From RBG-13-68-16 sp050018455 (GTDB lineage Bacteria; Acidobacteriota; Thermoanaerobaculia; Thermoanaerobaculales; Thermoanaerobaculaceae), in the NCBI GenBank assembly GCA_050018455.1, contig JBEKAA010000004.1, positions 124,001-188,000 on the forward strand: a DNA stretch of 64,000 bases, given 5' to 3'. Below, one piece after another: positions 18,004 to 26,736 of the stretch (its first letter is position 1; each line of letters starts with the position of its first letter). The position numbers and the translations under genes were made by a program. The notes beneath the pieces are model-generated. The model searched no databases and was not told the DNA's origin. It saw nothing but the letters and a program-made list of their open reading frames with translations.

Positions 18004-18504
18004 ATGACACGACAGTTTGGAATGTGTGCTGCAGCGGCGTTCACGTGTATCGCCGTCATGAGCATGAGCGCTGCCCGCGCGCAGACGGCGGCACCGGTGG
18101 GCTCACCGCAGTCCGAGGTGGCGGCGGTTCAGACCGTGATCGAGGGCTTGATGGAGGCCCTCAACGCCGCCGACGTCGAGAGGTTCTCGCGTTTCTTTGC
18201 TCCCGACGCAACGATGTTCTTCCCCCTCGCTCCGCTCTTCCTGCGCCTCGAGAACAAGGACCAGATCACCAAGGTGTTCACCGTGTTCTTCGAGAGCGTG
18301 CGCAGGGGCAAGACCGGTCCGCAGTACATGAACCTCGTCCCCCAGGACCTGCGCATCCAGATCTGGGGGAGCACGGCTGTCGTGACCTTCCACTTCAGGG
18401 GACCCGATCTGGTCTCTCGCCGAACCCTGGTGCTCAGACGTGACGCAGGGAAATGGTTGATCGTCCATATGCACGCATCGGGGATCGAGGTGTCGAGGGA
18501 GTGA
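18004..18504 (+). CDS. Secreted SnoaL/DUF4440-like (NTF2-fold) protein
   Basis: The product has 166 residues and a signal peptide ending near SAARAQ. The remaining ~135 residues have the NTF2-like pattern: a helix with VIEGLMEALNAADVERFSRFF, then APDATMFFP, a central helix (ENKDQITKVFTVFF), and alternating strands TAVVTFHFRGPD / TLVLRRDAGKWLIVHMHAS. DUF4440 and SnoaL-like proteins include isomerases, but most are unassigned. No catalytic residues can be defended here. It lies in a string of plus-strand genes for small secreted proteins; the 106 bp before it show no clear signals apart from GGAGG at 17992-17996. Confidence 0.75.
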   Translation: MTRQFGMCAAAAFTCIAVMSMSAARAQTAAPVGSPQSEVAAVQTVIEGLMEALNAADVERFSRFFAPDATMFFPLAPLFLRLENKDQITKVFTVFFESVRRGKTGPQYMNLVPQDLRIQIWGSTAVVTFHFRGPDLVSRRTLVLRRDAGKWLIVHMHASGIEVSRE

Positions 18505-18576
18505 TCCGGGTCCCCCGCGTGGTTCCCGGAGGCCCGGTGTCCAACCGGGCGGGCACGACCTCCAGAGGAGGCGAAG

Positions 18577-19143
18577 GTGCGCAAGGTGGCTGTGCCAATG
18601 TTGCTCCTGCTGTGGAGCGGGGCACCCGTTGTCTGCGGACAGGGAACCTCGGCAATCACAACGGCCGTCGCGGCCACCGCACCCTCGTCGCCTCTGGACG
18701 CCGTCCGGTTCCTGGTCGGCACCTGGCAAGGCGATGGGAGCGGGCAGCCCGGGCAGGGGAGCGGGTCGGTATCGTTCGCTCTCGACCTCGACGGACACGT
18801 TCTCGTTCGGCGCAGCCACTCGGAGTACCCGGCAACGGCCGGCAGGCCGCCGGTCGCTCACGAGGACCTCATGGTCATCTACCCCGCGCCCGGCCGGGGC
18901 GGGCTCGCGGCCGTGTACTTCGACAACGAGGGGCACGTGATCCCCTACTCCGTCGACGTGTCGAAGGATGGCAAGACGATCGTGTTCCAGAGTGAACCGG
19001 AATCGTCACAACCGAGGTTCCGTCTCACCTGCACCAGGGTCGCCGAGGATGTCGTGGACGTCGCGTTCGAGATCGCGCCCCCCGGCACACCCGCAGCGTT
19101 CAAACCCTACGTCTCCGGGCGGACCCGCCGCACGGGCCACTGA
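18577..19143 (+). CDS. Secreted hypothetical protein (lipocalin-like beta-rich fold)
   Basis: GTG 18577 follows GAGGAGGCGAAG. The 188-residue product has a signal peptide (VRKVAVPMLLLLWSGAPVVCG) and a ~150-residue domain: FLVGTWQGDGSG, SVSFALDLDGHVLVRRS, VAHEDLMVIY, VYFDNEGHVIPYSV, KTIVFQSEPE, FRLTCTRVAEDVVDVAFEIAPPG. The GTWxGxG opening and repeated strands are typical of THAP4/DUF1579-like beta-barrels that gauge a small-molecule or reporter-type product, but the ligand is unknown. It follows the SnoaL-like gene by 72 bp and is probably in the same operon. Confidence 0.68.
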   Translation: MRKVAVPMLLLLWSGAPVVCGQGTSAITTAVAATAPSSPLDAVRFLVGTWQGDGSGQPGQGSGSVSFALDLDGHVLVRRSHSEYPATAGRPPVAHEDLMVIYPAPGRGGLAAVYFDNEGHVIPYSVDVSKDGKTIVFQSEPESSQPRFRLTCTRVAEDVVDVAFEIAPPGTPAAFKPYVSGRTRRTGH

Positions 19144-19258
19144 ACGCACCGTGAGATTGACGCGGACCCGGCGCCGTTCCGACGTGGCGTGTGCGATTTC
19201 GACGGCGCCTCGGATGACGGGGTTTCGGGATCACAACGCGGGTTCAAGGACTGCGAGA

Positions 19259-19264
19259 TAGAAT
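19259..19264 (+). promoter_or_regulatory. Candidate -10 box (TAGAAT) giving a leaderless start
   Basis: TAGAAT ends five bases before GTG 19270 and no Shine-Dalgarno precedes that GTG. If used as a sigma-70 -10 element, transcription would start at or next to the start codon. No convincing -35 box lies 17 bp upstream. Confidence 0.35.
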
Positions 19265-19269
19265 AGGCC

Positions 19270-22200
19270 GTGCGACGGCCGAAGCTGAGACTCGTGATTG
19301 CGGTCCTCGTGGTTTCGGTGCAGGGCGCGAGTTCCCGGGAGCCGGCAGGCCAGACTCCCAACAGCTCGCACGAAAGGGTACCGTCGCCGGTCGCCGAGCT
19401 GAGCGTGGACCCGCTCGAGCGCGCGCTGGAGGGGGACCGTGCGCGGATCAAGCCAATGCTTGGCCGAGCGGCGAGGCTTTCATCGCTGTTGTCGAAACCG
19501 GAGGGCGTCGACCTCGACGTGCTCTACATCCAGATGACGCCGCTGTACAGCGCGTACTGCCTGGACTACTCGATCGACGGGCTGCCGCGCCTGTGCAGCG
19601 GGACCGAGAACGCCAAACGTTGGCCGGATCGTGGTGAGATCGTGACGTTCACGGCGCACTTCATGAACAAGGGGACGATCGCCTCCGGTCAGTTCGAGTA
19701 CGCGTGGGCGATCGACGGGGTCGAGGTGGAGCGGGGGAGCTTCGCGAACCTGCGGCCCGGGACGGGGAGCGCTACGGTTTACTCGTGGCCGTGGGATCAC
19801 GATGTGGTGAACGGGCGCCTCCTCGGGCAGCACACGGTGAGCTTCACTCTCGACCCGGACAACACGATCGTGGAGACGAACAAGAGCAACAACACGATCG
19901 CGGACCGCACGGACGCCACGCCGCTCGGGTTCCAGATCACGCCGGCCGTGTACCAGGCGCTGGAGACGCCGGTGGACCCGTCGCTGCCGTTCTCGGCGGA
20001 GGACTGGGTGCAGAAGCAGTTCCGGGCGATGAACGACATGTTCGCGCGTTCGATGTACGCGTCGGCACCGAACGGGTGTCAGGAGCGGGTTCGGATCGAC
20101 CAGTTCAAGATCACGCCGCAGCAGGTCCCCAACGACGGTGCGATCGGAGGATGGTTCCTCGCGAGCGACGATCGCTTCAACGGCTCGGTCGACCCCACAA
20201 CCGACCTCGACTGGGCGATGGTGCACGAGCTCGGTCACCAACTCGGCGTGATCGACCTCTACAACTTCGACTTCGCCGTGAACCAACCGCACCGGATCAT
20301 GGACCTGAGCGGGCGCCCGGTCCTGCTCGAGCACTCGAGCGCGGATCTGCCCGGGCTGTGGAGCGCGGAGTGCCCGAACCCGCCCGTCGCCGACGAACAC
20401 ACCGTGGGCGGAATGAACGCCAACAAGGGCTACCGCCGCGGCTACTTCGGCGAGTACCAGTACGACCTGCCGGCCGTCACGCGGATCCGGGTGCTCGACG
20501 CGACCGGGACGCCCGCCGCCGGGGTGACCGTGCGGATGTTCCGGGTGCGGAGGTTCGCCGGGGACCCGCTCGCCGAGTACACGGCGCCCGGGATCGAGGT
20601 GACGACCGGGTCGGACGGGACGGCGGCGCTTCCGAACCGGCCGGCGGGCGGGCCGCTGACGACGGCGACGGGACACACGCTCCACGACAACCCGTTCGGC
20701 ACGATCGACGTCGGCAACAAGAACATGTTCCTGGTCGAGATCCTCAAGGGCGCGCACCAGGAGTTCACCTGGCTGGCCAACACCGACCTGAACCTGCTCG
20801 CGTGGGGCGGCGGCGACACGTACGCGTTCGCGTCGCACGTCCCGGCCGCGGGCGCGCCGCTGCCACCGCCGTACCTGGACGGGACGTGCGACGGCGGCAA
20901 CGTCGCGCTGCGGTGGGGCGCCAGCCCGAGCCCGGACGTCGCACGCTACAACGTCTACCGCACCAAAGGGCCGCGCGACGCGTGGGTCCCTCTCGCCCGG
21001 TCCGTGGCCGGCACCGAGGTCGCGGCCGTGCTCGACCGAACCGCCGTGGGGTACGTGGTCACGGCGGTCGACGGCGCCGGCCGCGAGAGCGCCTTCAGCG
21101 AAACGTTCTGGGCTCTCTCCCTCGACACGCCCAGCGGGATCGCGGTCGGTCCCGACGACCGGAGATACTCCCTCCTCTGGTCGGGGGGGATCGGCGTGCA
21201 AGACGGCTCGGGGCGCCCGCTCGACTGGCTGTCGATCGGCGGATACGACCACGGCCACCTCGCGTGGGACGCCTACGGCCACCTCCTCGTGACGCGGGAG
21301 AACGGCGGCACCGTCGCCGTGGTCGACCCGGCCGGCGAGGAGGGAACCAACATCCTGCAGGAGATCGGGGAGCTGGGATCGGGGACCGGCCAGCTCTCGG
21401 GGCCGACCGGCGTCACCGCGGTCGGCGACGCGTGCACGTGGGGCGGCCCGTACGCCGCCGACGCGCACACCCTGCTGCTCTGCCACTTCGACGGGACGGC
21501 GGACGGCGAGGGCGGCGCCCATGCAAGCGCGAGGGGCGTCACCTTCGTGCCCGGGAAGTTCGGCGAAGGAGCGCTGGTGGCGGGGTCTGCGACGCTCTCG
21601 TACGCGACGCCGCCCCTTTTCAACCCGGCCCGGGGCGCAATCGAGCTTTGGGTGCAGCCAAGCTGGGACGGCGATGACGGGAATGGCTATGTCTTCCTCC
21701 AGTCCGGCGCGGAACTGTCCAACGGCGTGAGCCTGTTCAAGGACGGGGCCAACAACCTGCGCTTCCTGGCGTGGGCCGACGGCGCCGAGCACGGCGTCGG
21801 CTATGGCGTCAGCCAGTGGAAGCGTGGCGACTGGCACCACATCGCCGTCACCTGGCAGGGGCTGGAGCTGTCGATGTACGTCGATGGCAGGGTCGTGGCG
21901 GAGGCCTCGGACTGCCAGTTGCCCGCCGACTTCGGCGAGCGCGTCTTCGTCGGGTCCAACACGGACGGGGCACAGCAGGCGAACGCGGTCCTGGACGAGC
22001 TCCGCATCAGCGACATCACCCGCTTTGGCGACAGCGACACGTGCACGTACAGGATCGTGGTCGCCGACACCGGCAACGACCGTCTGCAGGTGTTCGACGA
22101 TCTGGGTCGCGTCGTCGGCGCGTACGGGGCGACGGGCAGCGGACCGGGGGCGTTCATCGCGCCCACGGGGATCGCCAGCGACGGCGCCGGTCGCATCGTG

Positions 22201-22563
22201 GTGGCGGACTCGGGCAACAGCCGCCTGCAGCTCTTCGATTTCGACGGCGCGAGCTTCACGTTCGTCCGGGAGATCCCCGCGGACCTGCTCGACGCGGACG
22301 GCGTCGCGATCAGGGGCGACCGCGTCGCCGTCGCCGACACCGGTCACAACCAGGTCAAGGTGTTCTCCGACACGGGCGAGCTCGTCGCAGCCTACGATGG
22401 CCCGAACGACGGCGTCCACCAGGGGCCGTTCAACCGGCCCATGGATGTCGCGATCGACGCCCACGGCCACATCGTCGTCGCGGACACCGGCAACTGGCGC
22501 GTGGTCGAGGTGATCTACAGCGAGCCGCACGTCGTCAGACGCAAAGTCCATCGAGGCAGCTGA
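19270..22563 (+). CDS. Large secreted metalloprotease mosaic with CARDB-like, FN3-like, LamG and NHL-repeat regions
   Basis: The product has 1,097 residues; a weak signal peptide follows GTG 19270. Visible order: a CARDB-like domain (about 115-215: GEIVTFTAHFMNKGT, VDPDNTIVET-type ending); a zinc protease region with HELGHQLGVID at residues 319-329, a metzincin H-E-x-x-H-x-x-G-x-x-D site with Asp as third ligand; a beta-sandwich (TRIRVLDATGTPAAGVTVRMF); an FN3-like domain (VALRWGASPSPDVARYNVYR); and NHL propeller blades. A LamG/concanavalin-like module (about 735-920: HTLLLCHFDGTADGEGG, AIELWVQPSW, WHHIAVTWQG, LDELRISDITRF) interrupts the propeller, which resumes at YRIVVADTGNDRLQVFD with further blades. 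It probably degrades or binds extracellular protein or glycan; the target is unknown. The R3 element begins at its stop. Confidence 0.75.
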   Translation: MRRPKLRLVIAVLVVSVQGASSREPAGQTPNSSHERVPSPVAELSVDPLERALEGDRARIKPMLGRAARLSSLLSKPEGVDLDVLYIQMTPLYSAYCLDYSIDGLPRLCSGTENAKRWPDRGEIVTFTAHFMNKGTIASGQFEYAWAIDGVEVERGSFANLRPGTGSATVYSWPWDHDVVNGRLLGQHTVSFTLDPDNTIVETNKSNNTIADRTDATPLGFQITPAVYQALETPVDPSLPFSAEDWVQKQFRAMNDMFARSMYASAPNGCQERVRIDQFKITPQQVPNDGAIGGWFLASDDRFNGSVDPTTDLDWAMVHELGHQLGVIDLYNFDFAVNQPHRIMDLSGRPVLLEHSSADLPGLWSAECPNPPVADEHTVGGMNANKGYRRGYFGEYQYDLPAVTRIRVLDATGTPAAGVTVRMFRVRRFAGDPLAEYTAPGIEVTTGSDGTAALPNRPAGGPLTTATGHTLHDNPFGTIDVGNKNMFLVEILKGAHQEFTWLANTDLNLLAWGGGDTYAFASHVPAAGAPLPPPYLDGTCDGGNVALRWGASPSPDVARYNVYRTKGPRDAWVPLARSVAGTEVAAVLDRTAVGYVVTAVDGAGRESAFSETFWALSLDTPSGIAVGPDDRRYSLLWSGGIGVQDGSGRPLDWLSIGGYDHGHLAWDAYGHLLVTRENGGTVAVVDPAGEEGTNILQEIGELGSGTGQLSGPTGVTAVGDACTWGGPYAADAHTLLLCHFDGTADGEGGAHASARGVTFVPGKFGEGALVAGSATLSYATPPLFNPARGAIELWVQPSWDGDDGNGYVFLQSGAELSNGVSLFKDGANNLRFLAWADGAEHGVGYGVSQWKRGDWHHIAVTWQGLELSMYVDGRVVAEASDCQLPADFGERVFVGSNTDGAQQANAVLDELRISDITRFGDSDTCTYRIVVADTGNDRLQVFDDLGRVVGAYGATGSGPGAFIAPTGIASDGAGRIVVADSGNSRLQLFDFDGASFTFVREIPADLLDADGVAIRGDRVAVADTGHNQVKVFSDTGELVAAYDGPNDGVHQGPFNRPMDVAIDAHGHIVVADTGNWRVVEVIYSEPHVVRRKVHRGS

Positions 22564-22737
22564 TACCGGTTTGCCGTCCGTCGTAGAGCAAAGGTGTCAT
22601 CCCGAGCCCTTCGACTCCGCTCAGGGCGGGCTCCGCGAGGGATCTGGGAGGGGGCTGGTAGATCCAGGCTCTCCCCCACCCAGATTCCTCGTCGCTCCGC
22701 TCCTCGGAATGAGATGTTCGATGGCAAACCGGTTTGA
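22563..22737. repeat. Element with 11-bp terminal inverted repeats (class R3), full copy
   Basis: ACCGGTTTGCC just after the TGA of the mosaic protease is matched exactly inverted by GGCAAACCGGT at its right end near 22734. The interior holds CCTTCGACTCCGCTCAGGGC, GATCTGGGAGGGGGCTGGTA and CGTCGCTCCGCTCCTCGGAA. A truncated inverted copy lies at 35303-35420 inside lon, and a short relative at 42064-42092. It carries no gene; the ends make it MITE-like. Confidence 0.75.
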
Positions 22738-22804
22738 AGCGACCCTTGGCCCTCCTTTCGAGAGACGCTCTCGCGATAGAACTTGTCTGCCGCGAGACGC
22801 CTCG

Positions 22805-24055
22805 TCAGGGCGTTGTCTGGGTGTCGAGGAGACTGGCGACCGATTCGAGGTCGGGCGGAACCGGATCGGGGATCCGGACCCTGCGGGCCGCCGCGGCGAC
22901 GTCCTTGAGGCCGGTGCCGGTGACCAGCAGCACGACCCGCTCGTCGCGGGTGACCAGCCCCTCGTCGAGCGCGGCGAGCAGACCGGCAAGCGACGCGGCC
23001 GCGGCGGGCTCGGCGAACACGCCGGTCGTGCGGGCAAGCGTGCCAATTGCGTCGAGGATCGCCTCGTCGCTCACCGTCACGCCTGCGCCCCCGGAGGCGC
23101 GCACCCGGGCGAGCGCCATGATCGCGTTGCGCGGCGTCGCGACGACGAGCGAGTCGGCAACGCTCGCCGGGCCCGCCACCGGGGTCACCGAAGGCGCGCC
23201 GGTGCGTAGCGCCTGCGCGAGTGCGGCCGAACCTTCGGGCTGGACCACGATGAGACGAGGCGCGCGCTTGAGGAGGCGGCAGCGCACGAGGTCGGCGAAC
23301 CCCTTCGCGATCCCCGCGACGATCACGCCGTCGCCGGCGGGGACGACGGCCACCTGCGGCCCGTCCGGGGCAAGGTCCGCGGCGATCTCGAGTGCCGCGG
23401 TCTTCTTCCCCTCGATCGTGAAGGGGTTGTAGGTGGTGTTGCGGTTGTACCAGCCGAACCGCTCGCACGCGGCGAGCGAGAGCTCGAATGCCTGGTCGTA
23501 GCTCCCGTCCACCGGCACGACACGGGCCCCGTAGCTTGCCATCTGCACCAGCTTGGCCGGCGGTGCCGAGGCCGGCACAAACACCACCGCCCGCACCCCC
23601 GCGGCGGCTGCCACGGCGGCAAGCGCCGAGGCGGCGTTTCCCGTCGAGGCGGTCGCGACGGTGGCGCAGCCGTACTCGACCGCCTTGGCGACCACCAGCA
23701 GCGATGCCCGGTCCTTGGTGGAGCCCGAAGGGTTGCGGGTGTCGTCCTTGACCCACAGGTGCGGCATCGCGAGAAGACGGCGCAACCCGGGCACGGGGAG
23801 CAACGGCGTGCCGCCCACGCGCAGCGGTGGGAGCGCGACGGGCGCTGCGACCGGCAGGAACGCGGTCAGCGCGCCCGGGTCATGAGCGCGCGCCGCCGGC
23901 CAGCACGCCGGGAGATCGTCGATCTCGACGCTCAGGACGCCGCGGGTGACGCCCGCGGGTTGCTGCAGGGCCGCGCAGGCGGGGCAGACGTAGCGCACCT
24001 CGGCCTCGCGGTACGTCGCCCCGCACTCGCTGCACACGAACGTGAACGCTGCCAT
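22805..24055 (-). CDS. Threonine synthase-like fold-type II PLP enzyme
   Basis: The 416-residue protein starts with a zinc-ribbon pair, CSEC (8-11) and CPAC (24-27), as in bacterial ThrC-like proteins. The PLP lysine lies in NPSGSTKDRAS, the threonine-synthase family motif, and the glycine loop TASTGNAASALAAVAA and VPAGDGVIVAGIAKGF bind the cofactor phosphate. It could act as threonine synthase, but its place directly downstream of ygeW in the ring-degradation cluster suggests a lyase or beta-replacement on an intermediate such as 2,3-diaminopropionate, the job of YgeX in E. coli. That is inference. A word-array hairpin separates it from ygeW. Confidence 0.82.
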   Translation of the reverse strand: MAAFTFVCSECGATYREAEVRYVCPACAALQQPAGVTRGVLSVEIDDLPACWPAARAHDPGALTAFLPVAAPVALPPLRVGGTPLLPVPGLRRLLAMPHLWVKDDTRNPSGSTKDRASLLVVAKAVEYGCATVATASTGNAASALAAVAAAAGVRAVVFVPASAPPAKLVQMASYGARVVPVDGSYDQAFELSLAACERFGWYNRNTTYNPFTIEGKKTAALEIAADLAPDGPQVAVVPAGDGVIVAGIAKGFADLVRCRLLKRAPRLIVVQPEGSAALAQALRTGAPSVTPVAGPASVADSLVVATPRNAIMALARVRASGGAGVTVSDEAILDAIGTLARTTGVFAEPAAAASLAGLLAALDEGLVTRDERVVLLVTGTGLKDVAAAARRVRIPDPVPPDLESVASLLDTQTTP

Positions 24056-24102
24056 CAGGTCGGCTCCAACCGGTGGGCCACGCGGGGTGGCTGGCGGGTG
24101 GG

Positions 24103-24222
24103 GTAAGAGGTCAAACGGAAGAGGGTAAACGTCAAAAGGAAGACAACAGCTGGGCTGGCGACGCTCACTGTCTCGGGTCCTTTGCCTTTCGTTTGCCCTT
24201 TTACCCTTTGCCCTTTTCCCGT
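24103..24222. repeat. Word-array hairpin (AAAGGGCAAA-type)
   Basis: The left arm (24108-24144) is a run of degenerate units such as GTCAAACGGAAGAGGGTAAA. The right arm (24178-24222) carries the inverted units CTTTGCCTTTCGTTTGCCC. The arms can pair over ~40 bp with mismatches around a ~34-base loop. It lies between the ygeW stop and the start of the threonine synthase-like gene. Confidence 0.7.
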
Positions 24223-24224
24223 TT

Positions 24225-25202
24225 CTACATCGTCAGCGCCATCAGGGCCTTCTGCACGTGCAGCCGGTTCTCCGCCTCATCGTAGACCACCGAGCGCGGC
24301 CCGTCGATGACCTCGTCGGTGACCTCGCGCCCGCGGTCGGCGGGGAGCGGGTGCATGTAGATGAGGTTCTTCCTGCCGAACTCCATGTGTCGGGCGTCGC
24401 AGCGCCACGTCGGGTACTTCTCGATGAGCGCGAGGCCTTGGGCTTTGTCCGTCGTGTGCATCAGTGGGCCCCACGACTTGGGGATCACGATGTCGGCGTC
24501 GCGGAACGCCGCCTCGAAATCGTTGACGATCTCGAATTTGGTCCCGGCGGCGGTGGCGTTGGCCCGTGCCTGCGTCTCGATGTCGGGCATGAGGGAGAAC
24601 TCCGGCGGGTACGCCAGGGTGACGTCGAGGCCGAAGCGCGGCATCATCAGGACGAGGCTCTGCGGCACCGAGAGCGGGCGGATGTAATTGGGTGCCGATG
24701 TCCACGCGACGCCGATCTTCAACCCCCGCGTGTTCCTGCCGAACTTCTCCCGGATCGTCATGTAGTCCGCCATGATCTGGCAGGGGTGGTAAACGTCGCA
24801 CTGCATGTTGATCACGGGGACCGAGGCCCAGCGCGCCACCTCCCGCAGGTAGGGGTTCCCTTCGCGGAAGGCGCAGTGGCGGATGGCGATCCCCTCGCCG
24901 TAGCGCGACAGCACGGACGCGGTGTCCTTGGCGTTCTCCCCGTGCGAGATCTGCATCTTGTCGGGCGAGAGGAAGATCCCGTGCCCCCCCAGCTGCGTGA
25001 TGCCGGTCTCGAACGAGTTGCGGGTGCGCGTGGAAGAGTCGAAGAAGATCATGTACAGCGTCTTGTCCGGCAGCAGGCGCATCGGTTTGCCGGTGGCCTT
25101 TGCCGCCTTGAGTTCCTTCGCGAGCGCGAGCACGGCCTCCAGCTCGCCGGTCGTCCACTCCTGGGTGGTGATGAAGTGCTTGCCTTTGAGGTCGGTCTGC
25201 AT
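24225..25202 (-). CDS. ygeW: Knotted carbamoyltransferase YgeW
   Basis: ATG 25202 has GGAGGT seven bases upstream; the earlier in-frame residues (MSHLLSICDPG) are rejected. The 325-residue product has the carbamoyl-phosphate site SSTRTR (56-61), HPCQIMADY (139 on) and MHPLPADRG near the C-terminus, which together with IRHCAFREGNPYL mark the YgeW branch of the aspartate/ornithine carbamoyltransferase superfamily. YgeW's substrate has not been fixed; in the E. coli urate/purine locus it is thought to act on a ureido intermediate, releasing carbamoyl phosphate. The gene lies between ygeY and a ThrC-like gene. Confidence 0.93.
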   Translation of the reverse strand: MQTDLKGKHFITTQEWTTGELEAVLALAKELKAAKATGKPMRLLPDKTLYMIFFDSSTRTRNSFETGITQLGGHGIFLSPDKMQISHGENAKDTASVLSRYGEGIAIRHCAFREGNPYLREVARWASVPVINMQCDVYHPCQIMADYMTIREKFGRNTRGLKIGVAWTSAPNYIRPLSVPQSLVLMMPRFGLDVTLAYPPEFSLMPDIETQARANATAAGTKFEIVNDFEAAFRDADIVIPKSWGPLMHTTDKAQGLALIEKYPTWRCDARHMEFGRKNLIYMHPLPADRGREVTDEVIDGPRSVVYDEAENRLHVQKALMALTM

Positions 25203-25246
25203 GCGTACCTCCGAAAGCCCAGGGTCACAAATCGAAAGAAGATGGC

Positions 25247-26539
25247 TCACAGCCGACAGCTAACAGCTGACAGCAGACGTCCTGCGTCTAACCTCAGCTC
25301 CCCGGCTCCGCCAGGGGGTGTGGTGGGGCTGTGAGCTGTCAGCGTCTTCGCCAGCTCATGCGGAATCAGCGAGTACACCGCTGTGGCCTTCACGAGATCC
25401 TCGACGGCGACCCACTCGTTGGTCGTGTGCGCCAGCTCCTCGCGGCCCGGGGCGAACCCGACGGTCGGTATCCCCAGCCGGCCCATCGTCGCCGTCCCGT
25501 TGGTCGAGAACACCCAGCGCGAGATCCCCGGCGGGCGTCCCAGCACGGACCCGGCCGCGCCCGCCACGCCCTGCACCAGGGGGTGCGCCTCGGGAAGCAC
25601 CCACGTGGGGAACACCTGCTCCTGGTGCGCGGAAACGCCGGTCCAGGTCGTGCCCTCCCAGGCCAGGACGCGCACCTCGGCGTCACCGGCGTGGGGCAGT
25701 GCACGGATCTGGACGAGCGCCTGCTCGGGCGTCTCCCCGGCCGTGAGGCGGCGGTCGAGCACGATCCGGCACTCGTCAGGCACCGCGTTGAACGAAGGGG
25801 TCTTGCAGTCCACGAAAGAAACCGTGACCGTGCCCTTGCCGAGGAAGTCGTCGACAGGAAGCGTCGCGTTGAGCGCCTCGATGTCGGCGACGATCGGCGC
25901 CATCTTGTAGATCGCGTTCACCCCGCGCTCGCAGTGGGCGCCGTGCGCCGACCGGCCGCGGGTGACCACCTCGATCCCCATGCGCCCCCGGTGGCCGCGA
26001 TAGACGTCGAGGTCGGTCGGCTCGCCGAGGACCACCACGTCCGGCCGCACGCCCTCCTCCCCGATGAGGTGCATCAGAGGGTAGCCGTCGCAGTCCTCCT
26101 CCAGCACCGATGCGACGAGCACGACGCGCACGCCGGGCGGCAGGCCGCGCTCGGCCAGGAGCCTGGCGCCGTACGCCATGCAGGCGATGGCGGGCAATTC
26201 GTCCACCGCGCCGCGGCCGTACACCCTGCCGCCTTCGAGTTTGCCTTTGAAGGGGTCGTGACTCCACGCCTTGGGATCGCCGACCCCGACGCAGTCGATG
26301 TGGCCGTCCATCATGATCACAAACGGCCCGTCGCCGACGCTCGCGACGACACTCCCGATCCGGTCGAACCGGACGCCGTCGAGCCCGAGCTTCTCGTACT
26401 CGGCCCTGACCCGCTCGCAGCGCGCCCGCTCTCTGCCGCTCTCGGCGGGGATGGCGATCATCTCGCGCAGGAACCGCACGATGTCCGTCTCGCACTTCCT
26501 TGCCGCCGCAAGCGCCTCAGAACCCGATGTCCGCGTCAT
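25247..26539 (-). CDS. ygeY: YgeY-family M20 metallohydrolase
   Basis: The 430-residue protein has the M20 two-metal site: MMDGHIDCVGVGD (first His and Asp), GRGAVDELPAIACM (bridging Asp), LEEDCDG (catalytic Glu-Glu-Asp), GEPTDLDVYRGHRGR, and the late TTNEWVAVEDL. FSTNGTATMGRLGIPTVGFAPG is typical of the YgeY subgroup (selenium-linked hydrolases), which removes an N-acyl, carbamoyl or formyl group from an unknown amide. The conserved protein ends near LIPHELAKTL; the last ~35 residues (from TAHSPTTPPGG) read into a GCTGACAGC word array (25247-25345), so the original stop seems to have been replaced. The ATG (26539) is preceded by AGGGAG. Confidence 0.9.
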   Translation of the reverse strand: MTRTSGSEALAAARKCETDIVRFLREMIAIPAESGRERARCERVRAEYEKLGLDGVRFDRIGSVVASVGDGPFVIMMDGHIDCVGVGDPKAWSHDPFKGKLEGGRVYGRGAVDELPAIACMAYGARLLAERGLPPGVRVVLVASVLEEDCDGYPLMHLIGEEGVRPDVVVLGEPTDLDVYRGHRGRMGIEVVTRGRSAHGAHCERGVNAIYKMAPIVADIEALNATLPVDDFLGKGTVTVSFVDCKTPSFNAVPDECRIVLDRRLTAGETPEQALVQIRALPHAGDAEVRVLAWEGTTWTGVSAHQEQVFPTWVLPEAHPLVQGVAGAAGSVLGRPPGISRWVFSTNGTATMGRLGIPTVGFAPGREELAHTTNEWVAVEDLVKATAVYSLIPHELAKTLTAHSPTTPPGGAGELRLDAGRLLSAVSCRL

Positions 26540-26587
26540 TGCCTAGAAACTCCCTCCCGTTGTGCTGTCATGGAGATCCGATTCGAG

Positions 26588-26681
26588 GGCGGCCGCAAGG
26601 GCCGCCACTACACAAGAAAAGGCAACTCCGACGCGAATGCCCCTGCGCCTTCGAGTGTAGGGGCGGGGCTTGCCCCCGCCC
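26588..26681. repeat. Two REP-like hairpins
   Basis: GGCGGCC-loop-GGCCGCC at 26588-26606 and GGGCGGGG-loop-CCCCGCCC at 26661-26681 lie in the gap between ygeY and the next PLP gene. The second follows GTAG and resembles the GTAGGGGCG palindrome found inside the RAYT gene at 31213-31268. These are probably REP-type units mobilised by a RAYT transposase. No gene is seen in the gap. Confidence 0.65.
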
Positions 26682-26736
26682 GCTCTTGACGGATCGCCAC
26701 AGACAGAGGGGAGTTTCAGGACAATGACCGTCTCTT

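Noticed and set aside
22805..24055. Housekeeping threonine synthase
   Set aside because: Motifs allow it, but the position within the ygeW-type cluster makes a catabolic role at least as likely, so no thrC symbol is given.
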